From NCBI RefSeq assembly GCF_000499785.1, contig NZ_HG726020.1, positions 186,001 through 250,000 of the forward strand: DNA of 64,000 bases, written 5' to 3'. Position numbers and translations under genes: made by a program. This document shows positions 8,579 through 16,194 of the stretch, piece by piece (position 1 is the stretch's first letter; every line of letters begins with the position of its first letter). The notes below the pieces were generated by a model. The model made no database searches, was not told where the DNA came from, and saw nothing but the letters and a program-made list of their open reading frames with translations. The stretch comes from Bacteroides neonati (lineage in GTDB: Bacteria > Bacteroidota > Bacteroidia > Bacteroidales > Bacteroidaceae).

Positions 8579-8586
8579 TATATTTG
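8579..8586 (+). promoter_or_regulatory. Bacteroides -7 promoter element for the thioredoxin-like lipoprotein
   Basis: TATATTTG matches TAnnTTTG and lies 24 bp before the ATG at 8610. No good -33 TTTG is visible. The predicted leader would be short (about 17 nt). Confidence 0.55.
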
Positions 8587-8609
8587 TATCCATTCAAAAA
8601 CCTCAAACA

Positions 8610-9557
8610 ATGATAACAACAGCCAAATACATCTCATTCGCAATAGCAATATGTCTTTGCTCTTGTAAAAGCGGAAATGCTTCGCAACAAGAAAATAGTG
8701 TTCAACAAGACACCATTAGACAATTTACCTTACCATCTATCCCTACCATGATGACGGAACCCGAACAAAGAGCCGAGTTCTTGGTCAAGCACTATTGGGA
8801 TAACATCAACTTTGCAGATACCAACTATATCCATCACCCGGAAGTAACAGAACAGGGTTGGGCCGATTACTGTGATATACTCAATCATGTACCGCTGCAA
8901 ACGGCACAGGCAGCCATAAAGCAAACAATGACCCGCACCGAGGCCAACAAGAAAGTGTATACGTATATGACCGAATTGGCAGACAAATATCTATACGACC
9001 CTAACTCGCCCATGCGCAACGAGGAATTCTATATCCCGGTGCTCGAAGCAATGGTTGCTTCTCCCGTACTTGACGAAACGGAAAAGATACGCCCGCAGGC
9101 TCGGTTAGAGCTGGCTCAAAGAAACCGCAAAGGAAGCAAAGCACTTGACTTTACCTATACCGAAGCATCTGGAAAACAAGGTAGTCTTTATGGAATAAAG
9201 GCCGTATACACACTCCTGTTCATCAACAACCCCGGTTGCCACGCCTGTGCCGAAACGATAGAGGCACTTAAAAACTCCTCCATCATCAACAAGCTGATGG
9301 CAGATAAGAAATTAACAGTACTGGCTCTTTATCCCGATGAAGAACTAGATGAGTGGAAAAAACACCTGAAAGATTTTCCTACCGAATGGATCAGCGGATA
9401 CGATAAAAAGCTAACCTTGAAAACGGAGAACCGGTACGATCTTAGGGCCATCCCTACATTGTACTTGCTCGATAAAAATAAGATGGTGTTATTGAAAGAT
9501 GCCCCAACAAAGGCTGTTGAGGAATATTTGACGCTACATCATTCACTGGAACAATAA
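8610..9557 (+). CDS. Thioredoxin-like lipoprotein with N-terminal DUF5106-type region
   Basis: A 315-residue predicted lipoprotein: a short hydrophobic signal (ISFAIAICL) and lipobox LCSC. Residues ~40-170 are helical and resemble the DUF5106 region common in Bacteroides. Residues ~175-315 have a thioredoxin-like fold: LLFINNPGCHACAETIEAL carries the redox pair Cys-His-Ala-Cys, and the cis-Pro segment is LRAIPTLYLLD. Proteins of this type are thought to act as periplasmic or outer-membrane thiol-disulfide enzymes. The gene is monocistronic, with a -7 element at 8579-8586, and is divergent from the sulfite reductase operon. A functional link with that operon (thiol chemistry) is possible but not shown. 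The exact substrate is unknown. Confidence 0.78.
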   Translation: MITTAKYISFAIAICLCSCKSGNASQQENSVQQDTIRQFTLPSIPTMMTEPEQRAEFLVKHYWDNINFADTNYIHHPEVTEQGWADYCDILNHVPLQTAQAAIKQTMTRTEANKKVYTYMTELADKYLYDPNSPMRNEEFYIPVLEAMVASPVLDETEKIRPQARLELAQRNRKGSKALDFTYTEASGKQGSLYGIKAVYTLLFINNPGCHACAETIEALKNSSIINKLMADKKLTVLALYPDEELDEWKKHLKDFPTEWISGYDKKLTLKTENRYDLRAIPTLYLLDKNKMVLLKDAPTKAVEEYLTLHHSLEQ

Positions 9558-9748
9558 GCGAAGTTACCAAATACGCAAGCATCTCTGATTTTTTGAAACC
9601 GATCACCTCGTCCAAAAAAAGTTTTGAGATAAAATAATGACAGGCAACTAGCTCGAAGAGAATCTAATTAAAACACTCATTACGAGCCATTAAGAAAACA
9701 TATCCGACGAATATTACATCGTACTTTTTCTTCTAACCAAGAGTATCA

Positions 9749-9868
9749 TTTTAACACTGTGTTAAGTACGTATTTTTGGCAGTAAGAAGTACGTACTCTT
9801 TTATACCAAAAGAACGTATTCTCATTGAGAAAGAAAGAGAATAGAAAAAGTTATTAACATTGTTAAAA
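9749..9868. repeat. MITE-like dispersed repeat, copy A
   Basis: A 120-bp AT-rich element bounded by terminal inverted repeats: TTTTAACA at 9749-9756 and TGTTAAAA at 9861-9868, with weaker complementarity reaching about 17 bp inward. Inside are GTACGTA, TTTTTGG and CCAAAAG blocks that match copy B at 47865-47967 in the same order when one copy is inverted. It encodes nothing. It sits between the lipoprotein gene and the riboswitch promoter. Confidence 0.6.
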
Positions 9869-9935
9869 GATAATAGGTAGTCAAAGTAGCGCAGAAAGTA
9901 CTTAGAGTTGATAGAAATAATTTTCTTGTATTTTA

Positions 9936-9966
9936 TTTGTAAGTTCTGATAATCTTTCTATCTTTG
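9936..9966 (+). promoter_or_regulatory. Canonical Bacteroides promoter driving the cobalamin riboswitch
   Basis: A -33 TTTG at 9936-9939 and a -7 TATCTTTG at 9959-9966 are separated by 19 bp, the expected Bacteroides spacing. The predicted transcription start is about 9973, right at the beginning of the riboswitch aptamer. Confidence 0.75.
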
Positions 9967-9969
9967 TGG

Positions 9970-10150
9970 TGCATTGGTTTGCTATCGCTTGTTTCGAACG
10001 ATAGCAATTAAAAGGGAATCAGGTGTAAATCCTGAACAGTCCCGCTGCTGTAAGTTTCAATCAGATGTTATGAGCTTATCTCCTATTTGCCACTGGAAGA
10101 GATTCCGGGAAGGCGCTCACTAACAGAAACAAGTCAGAAGACCTGCCATG
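9970..10150 (+). ncRNA. Cobalamin (B12) riboswitch, orphan
   Basis: The conserved cobalamin aptamer core can be read in order: GGGAATCAGGTGTAAATCC, then CAGTCCCGCTGCTGTAA, a GCCACTG element, CCGGGAAGGCG, and the B12 box AGTCAGAAGACCTGCC at 10132-10147. Such riboswitches bind adenosyl- or aquo-cobalamin and normally repress a downstream transporter or biosynthesis gene such as btuB. Here the next plus-strand sequence is only ~135 nt long, contains no credible gene, and ends in a terminator hairpin; the neighbouring gene is convergent. Aptamer limits are approximate. Confidence 0.9.
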
Positions 10151-10285
10151 TAACTATCATTTTCATTGCTTTCGAGGAAAAAGCGCTGAGTCTAATGAAC
10201 CGGATAATTTCTATCCATCATTTCATTCATCCATTTCATTCAAAGAAAGTAACTTTCTAAAAATAAACTCTGCCAAGTTTATTCG

Positions 10286-10321
10286 AATGTCCGGTCGAAG
10301 TGATTTCGCCCGGACATTTTT
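10286..10321 (+). terminator. Rho-independent terminator after the riboswitch
   Basis: AATGTCCGG (10286-10294) pairs perfectly with CCGGACATT (10310-10318) and is followed by a short T run on the plus strand. It closes a transcript of about 350 nt starting near 9973. On the minus strand the hairpin also follows the antiporter stop by 10 bp, but without a good U tract. Confidence 0.75.
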
Positions 10322-10330
10322 AGTAATAAG

Positions 10331-11848
10331 CTATTTCAATTTGGAGACTTCGGAAGGTTTACGACCTTCCAGTTCCCAATCGAACGGTTCGAAGGTAGAT
10401 TGCGGATTCTTCCAACTCTTTTTTCTGAAAGCTTCGACAATAAAAGGAACCGATGCAAATACAATCACACCTACAATTAAAATGCTGACATATACAACCG
10501 GACTTCCTGTCGATATCTGACTAGGAGGAATGAAACTAACCAACAAAGCCAGCAAGGCACCGCTAATTCCAATCAAACTGACAATCCAGATTCCCCAATT
10601 GCCACCGGGTATTTTAAATGGGCGCAATTTGTCGGGCTGGGTATAACGAAGACGGAGAGCCGAAACGTAGACAGCAATAACCGCAATCAAATAAATAACC
10701 GTAGCCAGTTGGTTCAATATCTGGTAGGCCGATTGTACCGAAGGTAGTAAGGTAAGTACGAAGGTGAGCAATGTAACAACCGCCCCTTGAACGAGTAAAA
10801 TCGGAGCTTGAACTCCTTTGGCATTGACACGTTGCAAAGAACCCGGCAAATATCCAGCACGCCCTACAGCAAGAAGGCCTGTCGACGGACCTGCAATAAT
10901 AACCATCACCTGACCTAACACACCGAATGCCAACATAACAGCCATCACATTGCCCAGCCAAGGCACTCCCAACACATCCCACAAAGAGCGATAAGCTACG
11001 AGAAGACTTTGAGTCAAACTAATGTTCTTTTCGGGAACGACTACACCAACAGCCAGCGTTGCAAGCACAAAAATGGAAACAATGACCGCAGCAGCTATAA
11101 ATAGGGCTTTGGTATAATCTTTGGCGGGATTTCTTAAATCCTGCACATGAACCGCATTCATCTCTAACCCGCCATAGAACAGGAAGATAGAGGCAGCCAA
11201 CACTACATTGCCAAACTGGGTGAAGTCCGGAAAGAAAGTCTGGTCGGTAGGCAGCTCGATGGTCTTGCCCATAATGACATAAACAAGACCTAAAAGAATC
11301 AAGATACCACCCGGTATAATCGTACCGATCATTCCGCAAGCAGCGCTCATTTTGGTTGCCGAACCAATGCCTCGTTTAAGGGTCATCCAAGTGGCCAACC
11401 AATAGAAGGAGAGTAAGACAATGATCGAATACCATTTATTACTGGCCAAGTGTGCATCGAAGCTTTCGGGCGACCAAATATAAGCAATGGCTACACCACC
11501 GAAAATCAATACGGTAGGGAACCAGATAACCAGTGTCTGCCACTCCCAATAAAGGGTAGCAAAACCCATTTTAGGACCGAACGCCTCGCCTACCCATCTA
11601 AACAGCCCACCGCTTTTGGTAAAGGTGGAAGCTAACTCGGCACATACCAATGCAAACGGTATCAAGAAAACAACCGCAGCAAAAACATAATAAAAAATAG
11701 ATGTAATTCCAAATTCGGCCTGCGAAGGAAGACCGCGTAAACTAACAATGGTGGTGATAATCATGACCGCCATCGTTCCCATACTTATTTTTGCGCCCGA
11801 AGTAATGCCACCTTTGAGCGGCGCATTTTTATTTGTATTATCTTTCAT
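10331..11848 (-). CDS. GadC-like amino acid/amine antiporter (APC superfamily)
   Basis: A 505-residue polytopic protein when started at ATG 11848 (MKDNTNKN); an ATG 24 bp upstream is possible. It has about 12 hydrophobic segments and GadC-type features: FGITSIFYYVFAA, FALVCAELAS, KSGGLFRWVGEAFG, and a charged C-terminal tail (~residues 465-505). GadC-like proteins exchange an external amino acid for its decarboxylation product, so each cycle consumes an intracellular proton and supports acid resistance or a proton motive force. It lies 66 bp downstream of a PLP decarboxylase on the same strand, so they are probably co-transcribed. The pair suggests an acid-stress module; the exact substrate follows the decarboxylase and is not settled. 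Confidence 0.82.
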   Translation of the reverse strand: MKDNTNKNAPLKGGITSGAKISMGTMAVMIITTIVSLRGLPSQAEFGITSIFYYVFAAVVFLIPFALVCAELASTFTKSGGLFRWVGEAFGPKMGFATLYWEWQTLVIWFPTVLIFGGVAIAYIWSPESFDAHLASNKWYSIIVLLSFYWLATWMTLKRGIGSATKMSAACGMIGTIIPGGILILLGLVYVIMGKTIELPTDQTFFPDFTQFGNVVLAASIFLFYGGLEMNAVHVQDLRNPAKDYTKALFIAAAVIVSIFVLATLAVGVVVPEKNISLTQSLLVAYRSLWDVLGVPWLGNVMAVMLAFGVLGQVMVIIAGPSTGLLAVGRAGYLPGSLQRVNAKGVQAPILLVQGAVVTLLTFVLTLLPSVQSAYQILNQLATVIYLIAVIAVYVSALRLRYTQPDKLRPFKIPGGNWGIWIVSLIGISGALLALLVSFIPPSQISTGSPVVYVSILIVGVIVFASVPFIVEAFRKKSWKNPQSTFEPFDWELEGRKPSEVSKLK

Positions 11849-11914
11849 ACTATCAAAATTTAAAAGAGGCAAAAGAAGTTGTCTTCTCTTACCTCCTTTT
11901 ATTATGTGTACTAA

Positions 11915-13663
11915 TTATATAAATTCTTTCATCACTTCATCGCGGGCAGCCAGTACACAATCAACTGTATGCTTCATTATTTCGGAAGTTACAAACACAT
12001 TCATCGGATAAGCCTTCAGGGCATAGACCATCGCCTCCGAATCAGAACCATCGCCATTGTAACTGGCCGTTCTGAATCCGGTACTGTAAGACATATGGGG
12101 AGTAAACTGTCCGTTGACTTTTTTACCATTCAAGTACCACTCGAACAATTTTTCGCCAATAGCAGCAGTGAGTTGATTGTTTCTTATCAAATCGGCACGG
12201 AAAGCGGGGTCCGAAACTTCTTTCCGATATTGTACTTCTGCATCGACACCTTCGGGATATACCCGGAACAGAGCGATGAAACCGGTATTGTCGGGATCGA
12301 CACAAACCATCTGAGGATGCTCATGTATCAGGTTGTGCAAATAGTAACGCACCTCGAGAATACCGCCCAGGATGGATTGCAAACCTTCGAGTCCGAAATA
12401 TTTCAACGTAGCCCAACCGGCCAAAGAGCCCGCAGCACTTCTGGATACCTCAAGTGTGTAATACATCGGGTTATACGGAGTGACTTCCTGCAAATAAGCA
12501 TAGCTTCCGCGTCTTAGAATAGACTCGAACTCGGCCGAATCTCTGTAGACGAAACAACTGCTGGCATAAGGAGCCCAGCCGAACTTATGGAAATCAACCC
12601 CAATAGCGTCGGCATAATGAATCCCTTTAATGATCGACAGGTTCTTCTTTATAACGGTCAACACCTCTTGAGAGAATCCCAACGGATTTGCATCAAAATC
12701 GTAGTTCTTAAAAACAATCCACGACCAACCGGCCACTGCATCGGCATAAAGCAATGCTTTGCCGTATCCTTTGGGGTTTGGATACTTATCTAAAAGTGTA
12801 CGTACTTCGGCAATAGGATCAAATACGCTTGCATCTGTAGTACCCATGGTACAAATAATGGAAGCGACGGGAATTCCGTTGGCAGTAAGCTCTTTCAGTT
12901 TATCTTCGAGCAAAGAGAGGCTCATCTGATTTGTTTCAGGATCGGTAGGTATCTGAATTACATTATCCATTCCTAAACCACCCCAATCGGTACAATTATC
13001 TTTGCAATAATGGGCTTGTGTTGAGCAAATAACTTTAGCATCGGTTCGAACGCCTTTGGTTCTGGATTCGGGAAGCACACGCGATAAAGCATACTTCAAA
13101 CCATAAAACCAACATCCGCTACCGCCATAGGTATATACACAACCGGTATCTTTACTACTCCATCCAAATAAGTCGCCCAACATGCCGGCCGATTCCAACT
13201 CTGCCTTATGCACATTCCAGGCATATTCGCCTTCGATGATATTGGGCATGTAGATAAGCGGAAGAATAGATGCGATGATGCTTGCCGTGTTAGGCTGTGG
13301 CCAAACATTGGCCATTGTCAAGGGGCTAGAAACATTGGGCATACCTTGGAACAAATTAACCGCATCGGCAATTACATCATCTAAGTTACCCGGGTGTTGC
13401 TGAATCTTAACATTCTTCACTTCCGGATACGTGTATGCCAATGAGGGATTAGATCCAAGGTAAGCAGGTCCATTCTGTTCTGGTTTCAACTGATCGATTA
13501 ATTCAATAGCTTTCTCAATAGCTTTAGCGAGAGGGTCATTACTACTCTTGAAAGGTGAGGGAAATTCACTTGTCATTACCTTTCTGTACTTTGCCCAGCT
13601 AGGGGCATCTTTTGCTAATTGGTCATTCGCCAAAATAGCATCCATGTTGTTTTTCTGTTCCAT
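11915..13663 (-). CDS. Group II PLP-dependent amino acid decarboxylase
   Basis: A 582-residue fold-type I PLP enzyme. Readable features: YGGSGCWFYGLKYAL (cofactor phosphate region), STQAHYCKDN (His stacking on PLP), IICTMGTTDASVFDPI, LLYADAVAGW (Asp binding the pyridine N), and the Schiff-base Lys in GVDFHKFGWAPYASSC. Group II includes glutamate, aspartate and aromatic amino acid decarboxylases. At 582 residues it is ~100 longer than the usual GadB (~465-480), and the sequence around the active site differs from E. coli GadB, so I do not call it gadB. It is upstream of and probably co-transcribed with the GadC-like exchanger, implying a decarboxylation-antiport cycle. Aspartate or an aromatic substrate are real alternatives to glutamate. 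Confidence 0.8.
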   Translation of the reverse strand: MEQKNNMDAILANDQLAKDAPSWAKYRKVMTSEFPSPFKSSNDPLAKAIEKAIELIDQLKPEQNGPAYLGSNPSLAYTYPEVKNVKIQQHPGNLDDVIADAVNLFQGMPNVSSPLTMANVWPQPNTASIIASILPLIYMPNIIEGEYAWNVHKAELESAGMLGDLFGWSSKDTGCVYTYGGSGCWFYGLKYALSRVLPESRTKGVRTDAKVICSTQAHYCKDNCTDWGGLGMDNVIQIPTDPETNQMSLSLLEDKLKELTANGIPVASIICTMGTTDASVFDPIAEVRTLLDKYPNPKGYGKALLYADAVAGWSWIVFKNYDFDANPLGFSQEVLTVIKKNLSIIKGIHYADAIGVDFHKFGWAPYASSCFVYRDSAEFESILRRGSYAYLQEVTPYNPMYYTLEVSRSAAGSLAGWATLKYFGLEGLQSILGGILEVRYYLHNLIHEHPQMVCVDPDNTGFIALFRVYPEGVDAEVQYRKEVSDPAFRADLIRNNQLTAAIGEKLFEWYLNGKKVNGQFTPHMSYSTGFRTASYNGDGSDSEAMVYALKAYPMNVFVTSEIMKHTVDCVLAARDEVMKEFI

Positions 13664-14058
13664 GATTTATTACTTAAATTTCATGCTATCTAAAACAGTC
13701 CCAAATTTCTAAAAGTTTCAAAAACATCCATTATAGTCATAAGATTAACGTTATTAATCCTTTATTTCACTTAGTTTAGGCGAAAAAATAATCAAAAAGA
13801 AAGATATATAGCATTTCAAACAAAATAATTTGTATAATAATATAATCAACACAACTATTCTGATACTTACGCAAAGAGATAGCTAAAACATCTAGGAACG
13901 AGAAAGATAACAGCATTAAAAAATTAAAAGAATTGGTCACATAAAGATAAAAAGATAGTCATTTAAGATATATTATACAAAATAATAAGTAAATTTGGCA
14001 GAAAACAAGGGAGTTTTTCCCTCTTGCTAACAAAATGTTATACCTAAAATTTAAAATC
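13664..14058. promoter_or_regulatory. Divergent intergenic region with tryptophanase promoter
   Basis: This AT-rich gap separates the divergent decarboxylase and tryptophanase genes. On the plus strand TAAATTTG at 13990-13997 matches TAnnTTTG and would give a start near 14004. I found no convincing -7 element for the minus-strand decarboxylase, no tnaC-like Trp-containing leader peptide and no strong hairpin. Confidence 0.55.
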
Positions 14059-15432
14059 ATGGAACTACCTTTTGCCGAATCATGGAAGATAAAAATGATA
14101 GAACCCATCCGTAAAAGTACTCGTGAAGAACGGGAACAATGGATAAAAGAGGCTTACTACAATGTTTTTCAGCTACGTTCGGAACAAGTTTATATCGATT
14201 TAATTACAGACTCCGGAACCGGATCCATGAGCGACCGCCAATGGGCCGGAATGATGATTGGAGATGAAAGCTATGCCGGTGCTTCTTCTTTCTTTAAACT
14301 CAAAGAGATGATTACCCGATTAACGGGGTTCGACTATGTAATCCCTACACATCAAGGGCGTGCAGCAGAAAATGTACTCTTTTCGTATTTGGTACATGCA
14401 AACGAGGTAATACCCGGAAACTCGCACTTCGACACAACCAAAGGACATATTGAAGGGCGGAAAGCCATCGCTTTGGACTGCACTATCGACGAAGCCAAAC
14501 AAACGCAGCTCGAAATACCTTTCAAAGGCAATGTAGATCCTGCCAAATTGGAGAAAGCCTTGCAGCAATATGCCGACCGGATACCTTTCATTATCGTTAC
14601 CATCACCAACAATACAGCGGGCGGACAGCCGGTATCCATGCAAAATCTTCGCGAAGTACGAGCCATTGCCGACAAATACCATAAACCGGTTCTTTTCGAT
14701 TCGGCTCGTTTTGCAGAAAATGCGTATTTTATTAAAACCCGCGAAAAAGGCTATGCGCATAAAAGCATCAAAGAAATCACACACGAAATGTTCGATCTGG
14801 CCGACGGAATGACCATGAGTGCCAAGAAAGACGGAATTGTAAACATGGGCGGGTTTATCGCTACCCGCCGCAAAGATTGGTTTGACGGAGCCAAAGGTTA
14901 TTGTGTACAATTTGAAGGCTATCTTACTTACGGAGGTATGAACGGACGCGACATGAATGCTTTGGCTATCGGACTGGACGAGAACACCGAGTTCGACAAT
15001 CTGGAGACGCGTATCCGCCAGGTAGCATACTTGGCTTCTAAATTGGATGAGTACGGTATCCCGTACCAACGGCCGGCCGGAGGACATGCTATCTTTGTAG
15101 ATGCACCCAAGGTACTGACGTGCGTACCCAAAGAAGAATTCCCGGCACAAACGCTGACCATTGAGTTGTATCTGGAGGCGGGTATTCGTGGCTGTGAGAT
15201 AGGTTATCTACTAGCCGACCGCGATCCTATTACGCGCGAAAATCGCTTCAACGGGCTCGATCTGTTACGTCTTGCCATTCCTCGTCGGGTGTATACCGAC
15301 AACCACATGAATGTAATTGCCGCAGCATTGAAAAATGTATTTGATCGAAGAGAGAGTATCACGCGCGGTGTGCGTATTGCATGGGAAGCACCACTGATGA
15401 GGCATTTCACAGTACAATTGGAACGCTTATAA
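14059..15432 (+). CDS. tnaA: Tryptophanase (tryptophan indole-lyase)
   Basis: A 457-residue beta-eliminating lyase, started at ATG 14059 (MELPFAESWK) because homologues begin there; an in-frame ATG at 14035 exists. It splits L-tryptophan to indole, pyruvate and ammonia using PLP. Visible motifs: YIDLITDSGTGSMSDRQWAG, PTHQGRAAEN, LFDSARFAENAYF, and the PLP Lys in MTMSAKKDGIVNMGG. Tyrosine phenol-lyases of the same family carry Arg in the M-E-R-G motif; here it reads GCEIGYLL, as in E. coli TnaA (V-E-I-G), so tryptophanase is favoured. It has its own promoter at 13990-13997 and terminator at 15471-15510. Indole is a signalling product of gut Bacteroides; no dedicated tryptophan permease is adjacent. 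Confidence 0.88.
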   Translation: MELPFAESWKIKMIEPIRKSTREEREQWIKEAYYNVFQLRSEQVYIDLITDSGTGSMSDRQWAGMMIGDESYAGASSFFKLKEMITRLTGFDYVIPTHQGRAAENVLFSYLVHANEVIPGNSHFDTTKGHIEGRKAIALDCTIDEAKQTQLEIPFKGNVDPAKLEKALQQYADRIPFIIVTITNNTAGGQPVSMQNLREVRAIADKYHKPVLFDSARFAENAYFIKTREKGYAHKSIKEITHEMFDLADGMTMSAKKDGIVNMGGFIATRRKDWFDGAKGYCVQFEGYLTYGGMNGRDMNALAIGLDENTEFDNLETRIRQVAYLASKLDEYGIPYQRPAGGHAIFVDAPKVLTCVPKEEFPAQTLTIELYLEAGIRGCEIGYLLADRDPITRENRFNGLDLLRLAIPRRVYTDNHMNVIAAALKNVFDRRESITRGVRIAWEAPLMRHFTVQLERL

Positions 15433-15470
15433 TTGAAACGGAGGGATACCCGAACTCTCATTTTAACAAG

Positions 15471-15510
15471 ACAAGCCCTGCTACGGGAATTTGTGGCAGG
15501 GCTTGTTTCG
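15471..15510. terminator. Bidirectional terminator between tnaA and phosphopantetheinyl transferase
   Basis: ACAAGCCCTGC (15471-15481) pairs with GCAGGGCTTGT (15496-15506), an 11-bp GC-rich stem with a 14-nt loop followed by TTTCG. It lies between convergent genes and can serve both strands. Confidence 0.8.
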
Positions 15511-15534
15511 TGTATTAAGTGGTATAACACACTA

Positions 15535-16179
15535 TCATTTTATTGTTTGTATGCCTGCACACCAAGTGAGCACAAAGTCGGCATGAATTTGATAATGTAT
15601 TAGAAAAGATCGTTTTAAATCGGTTCGATACTCACAAGATTGAAATTCGCCCTGCGAACTTACAGCGAAAGGAAATATGCGTAAATGCTCTCTAAAGTCA
15701 ACTTCAGAAGCGTTCATACACTTGAACATCACCTCCTTGGCCGACCAATGCAGAAGCAACGGCCAGGTGGAATCATCATTGTAAGGCGTTGCCACTTCAT
15801 CATCTCTCATAAACTTGTGCGCAACTTTATGAATGCGCGGTCCATACTGCTCAATATCAATCCCGACTTCCGAAACGGTGCTAAGAATAACAGCTACATA
15901 CCCTTTCGTATGAGAGATACTGATAAAGTAAGAATGATCGACAAGATAAGGCTTTCCACTGGGTTCATAAGCAATTTCGACTGTTTTGCCCAATAGCTGA
16001 TAGAGCAGTACACGCACTGAAAGCCATTCGAGCTTGCGATGCAGCGCAGTAAAACGCTCCAAACCATCCTCATAGGGTTCGCGGGTAGGCAATAGCGCAA
16101 GTAGCTCTTCGACGGACTCGTCCATCTTCCAGACTCCCCATCGAACCGTATCTTCTATACGATCTACATAAATAGCCAT
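15535..16179 (-). CDS. 4'-phosphopantetheinyl transferase (Sfp-type)
   Basis: A 214-residue protein started at ATG 16179 (MAIYVDRIED); the frame can be extended five codons to a TTG abutting the gldE stop. Sfp-type transferases move the phosphopantetheine arm of CoA onto carrier proteins. The two diagnostic motifs are present: VGIDIEQYG (Mg-binding Asp and Glu) and WSAKEVMFKCM (W-x-x-K-E-x-x-x-K). SGKPYLVDHSYFISISHTKGY is the conserved substrate region, split here as GKPYLVDH and FISISHTKGY. It is downstream of gldE on the same strand and convergent with tnaA. No polyketide or NRPS gene is nearby, so fatty-acid acyl carrier protein is the likely client. Confidence 0.87.
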   Translation of the reverse strand: MAIYVDRIEDTVRWGVWKMDESVEELLALLPTREPYEDGLERFTALHRKLEWLSVRVLLYQLLGKTVEIAYEPSGKPYLVDHSYFISISHTKGYVAVILSTVSEVGIDIEQYGPRIHKVAHKFMRDDEVATPYNDDSTWPLLLHWSAKEVMFKCMNASEVDFREHLRIFPFAVSSQGEFQSCEYRTDLKRSFLIHYQIHADFVLTWCAGIQTIK

Positions 16180-16194
16180 AAGCAGTATCTGCAA

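Noticed and set aside
10195..10260. 21-codon ORF after the B12 riboswitch (MNRIISIHHF...)
   Set aside because: Too short, no recognisable signal peptide or family, and rich in repeated CATTTCATT sequence; mentioned in the riboswitch finding but not annotated as a gene.
10287..10520. 77-codon plus-strand ORF beginning within the riboswitch terminator
   Set aside because: It runs antisense through the 3' end of the antiporter gene and starts inside a terminator stem, with no family resemblance; it is a shadow frame.
11915..13663. Calling the PLP decarboxylase gadB
   Set aside because: Length and active-site context differ from GadB; partner transporter alone does not prove glutamate specificity.
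14320..15150. 276-codon minus-strand ORF inside tnaA
   Set aside because: It is fully antisense to a well-supported tryptophanase and has no domain-like features.
14059..15432. Tyrosine phenol-lyase instead of tryptophanase
   Set aside because: The Arg typical of tyrosine phenol-lyase (M-E-R-G) is Ile here (C-E-I-G), matching tryptophanase.
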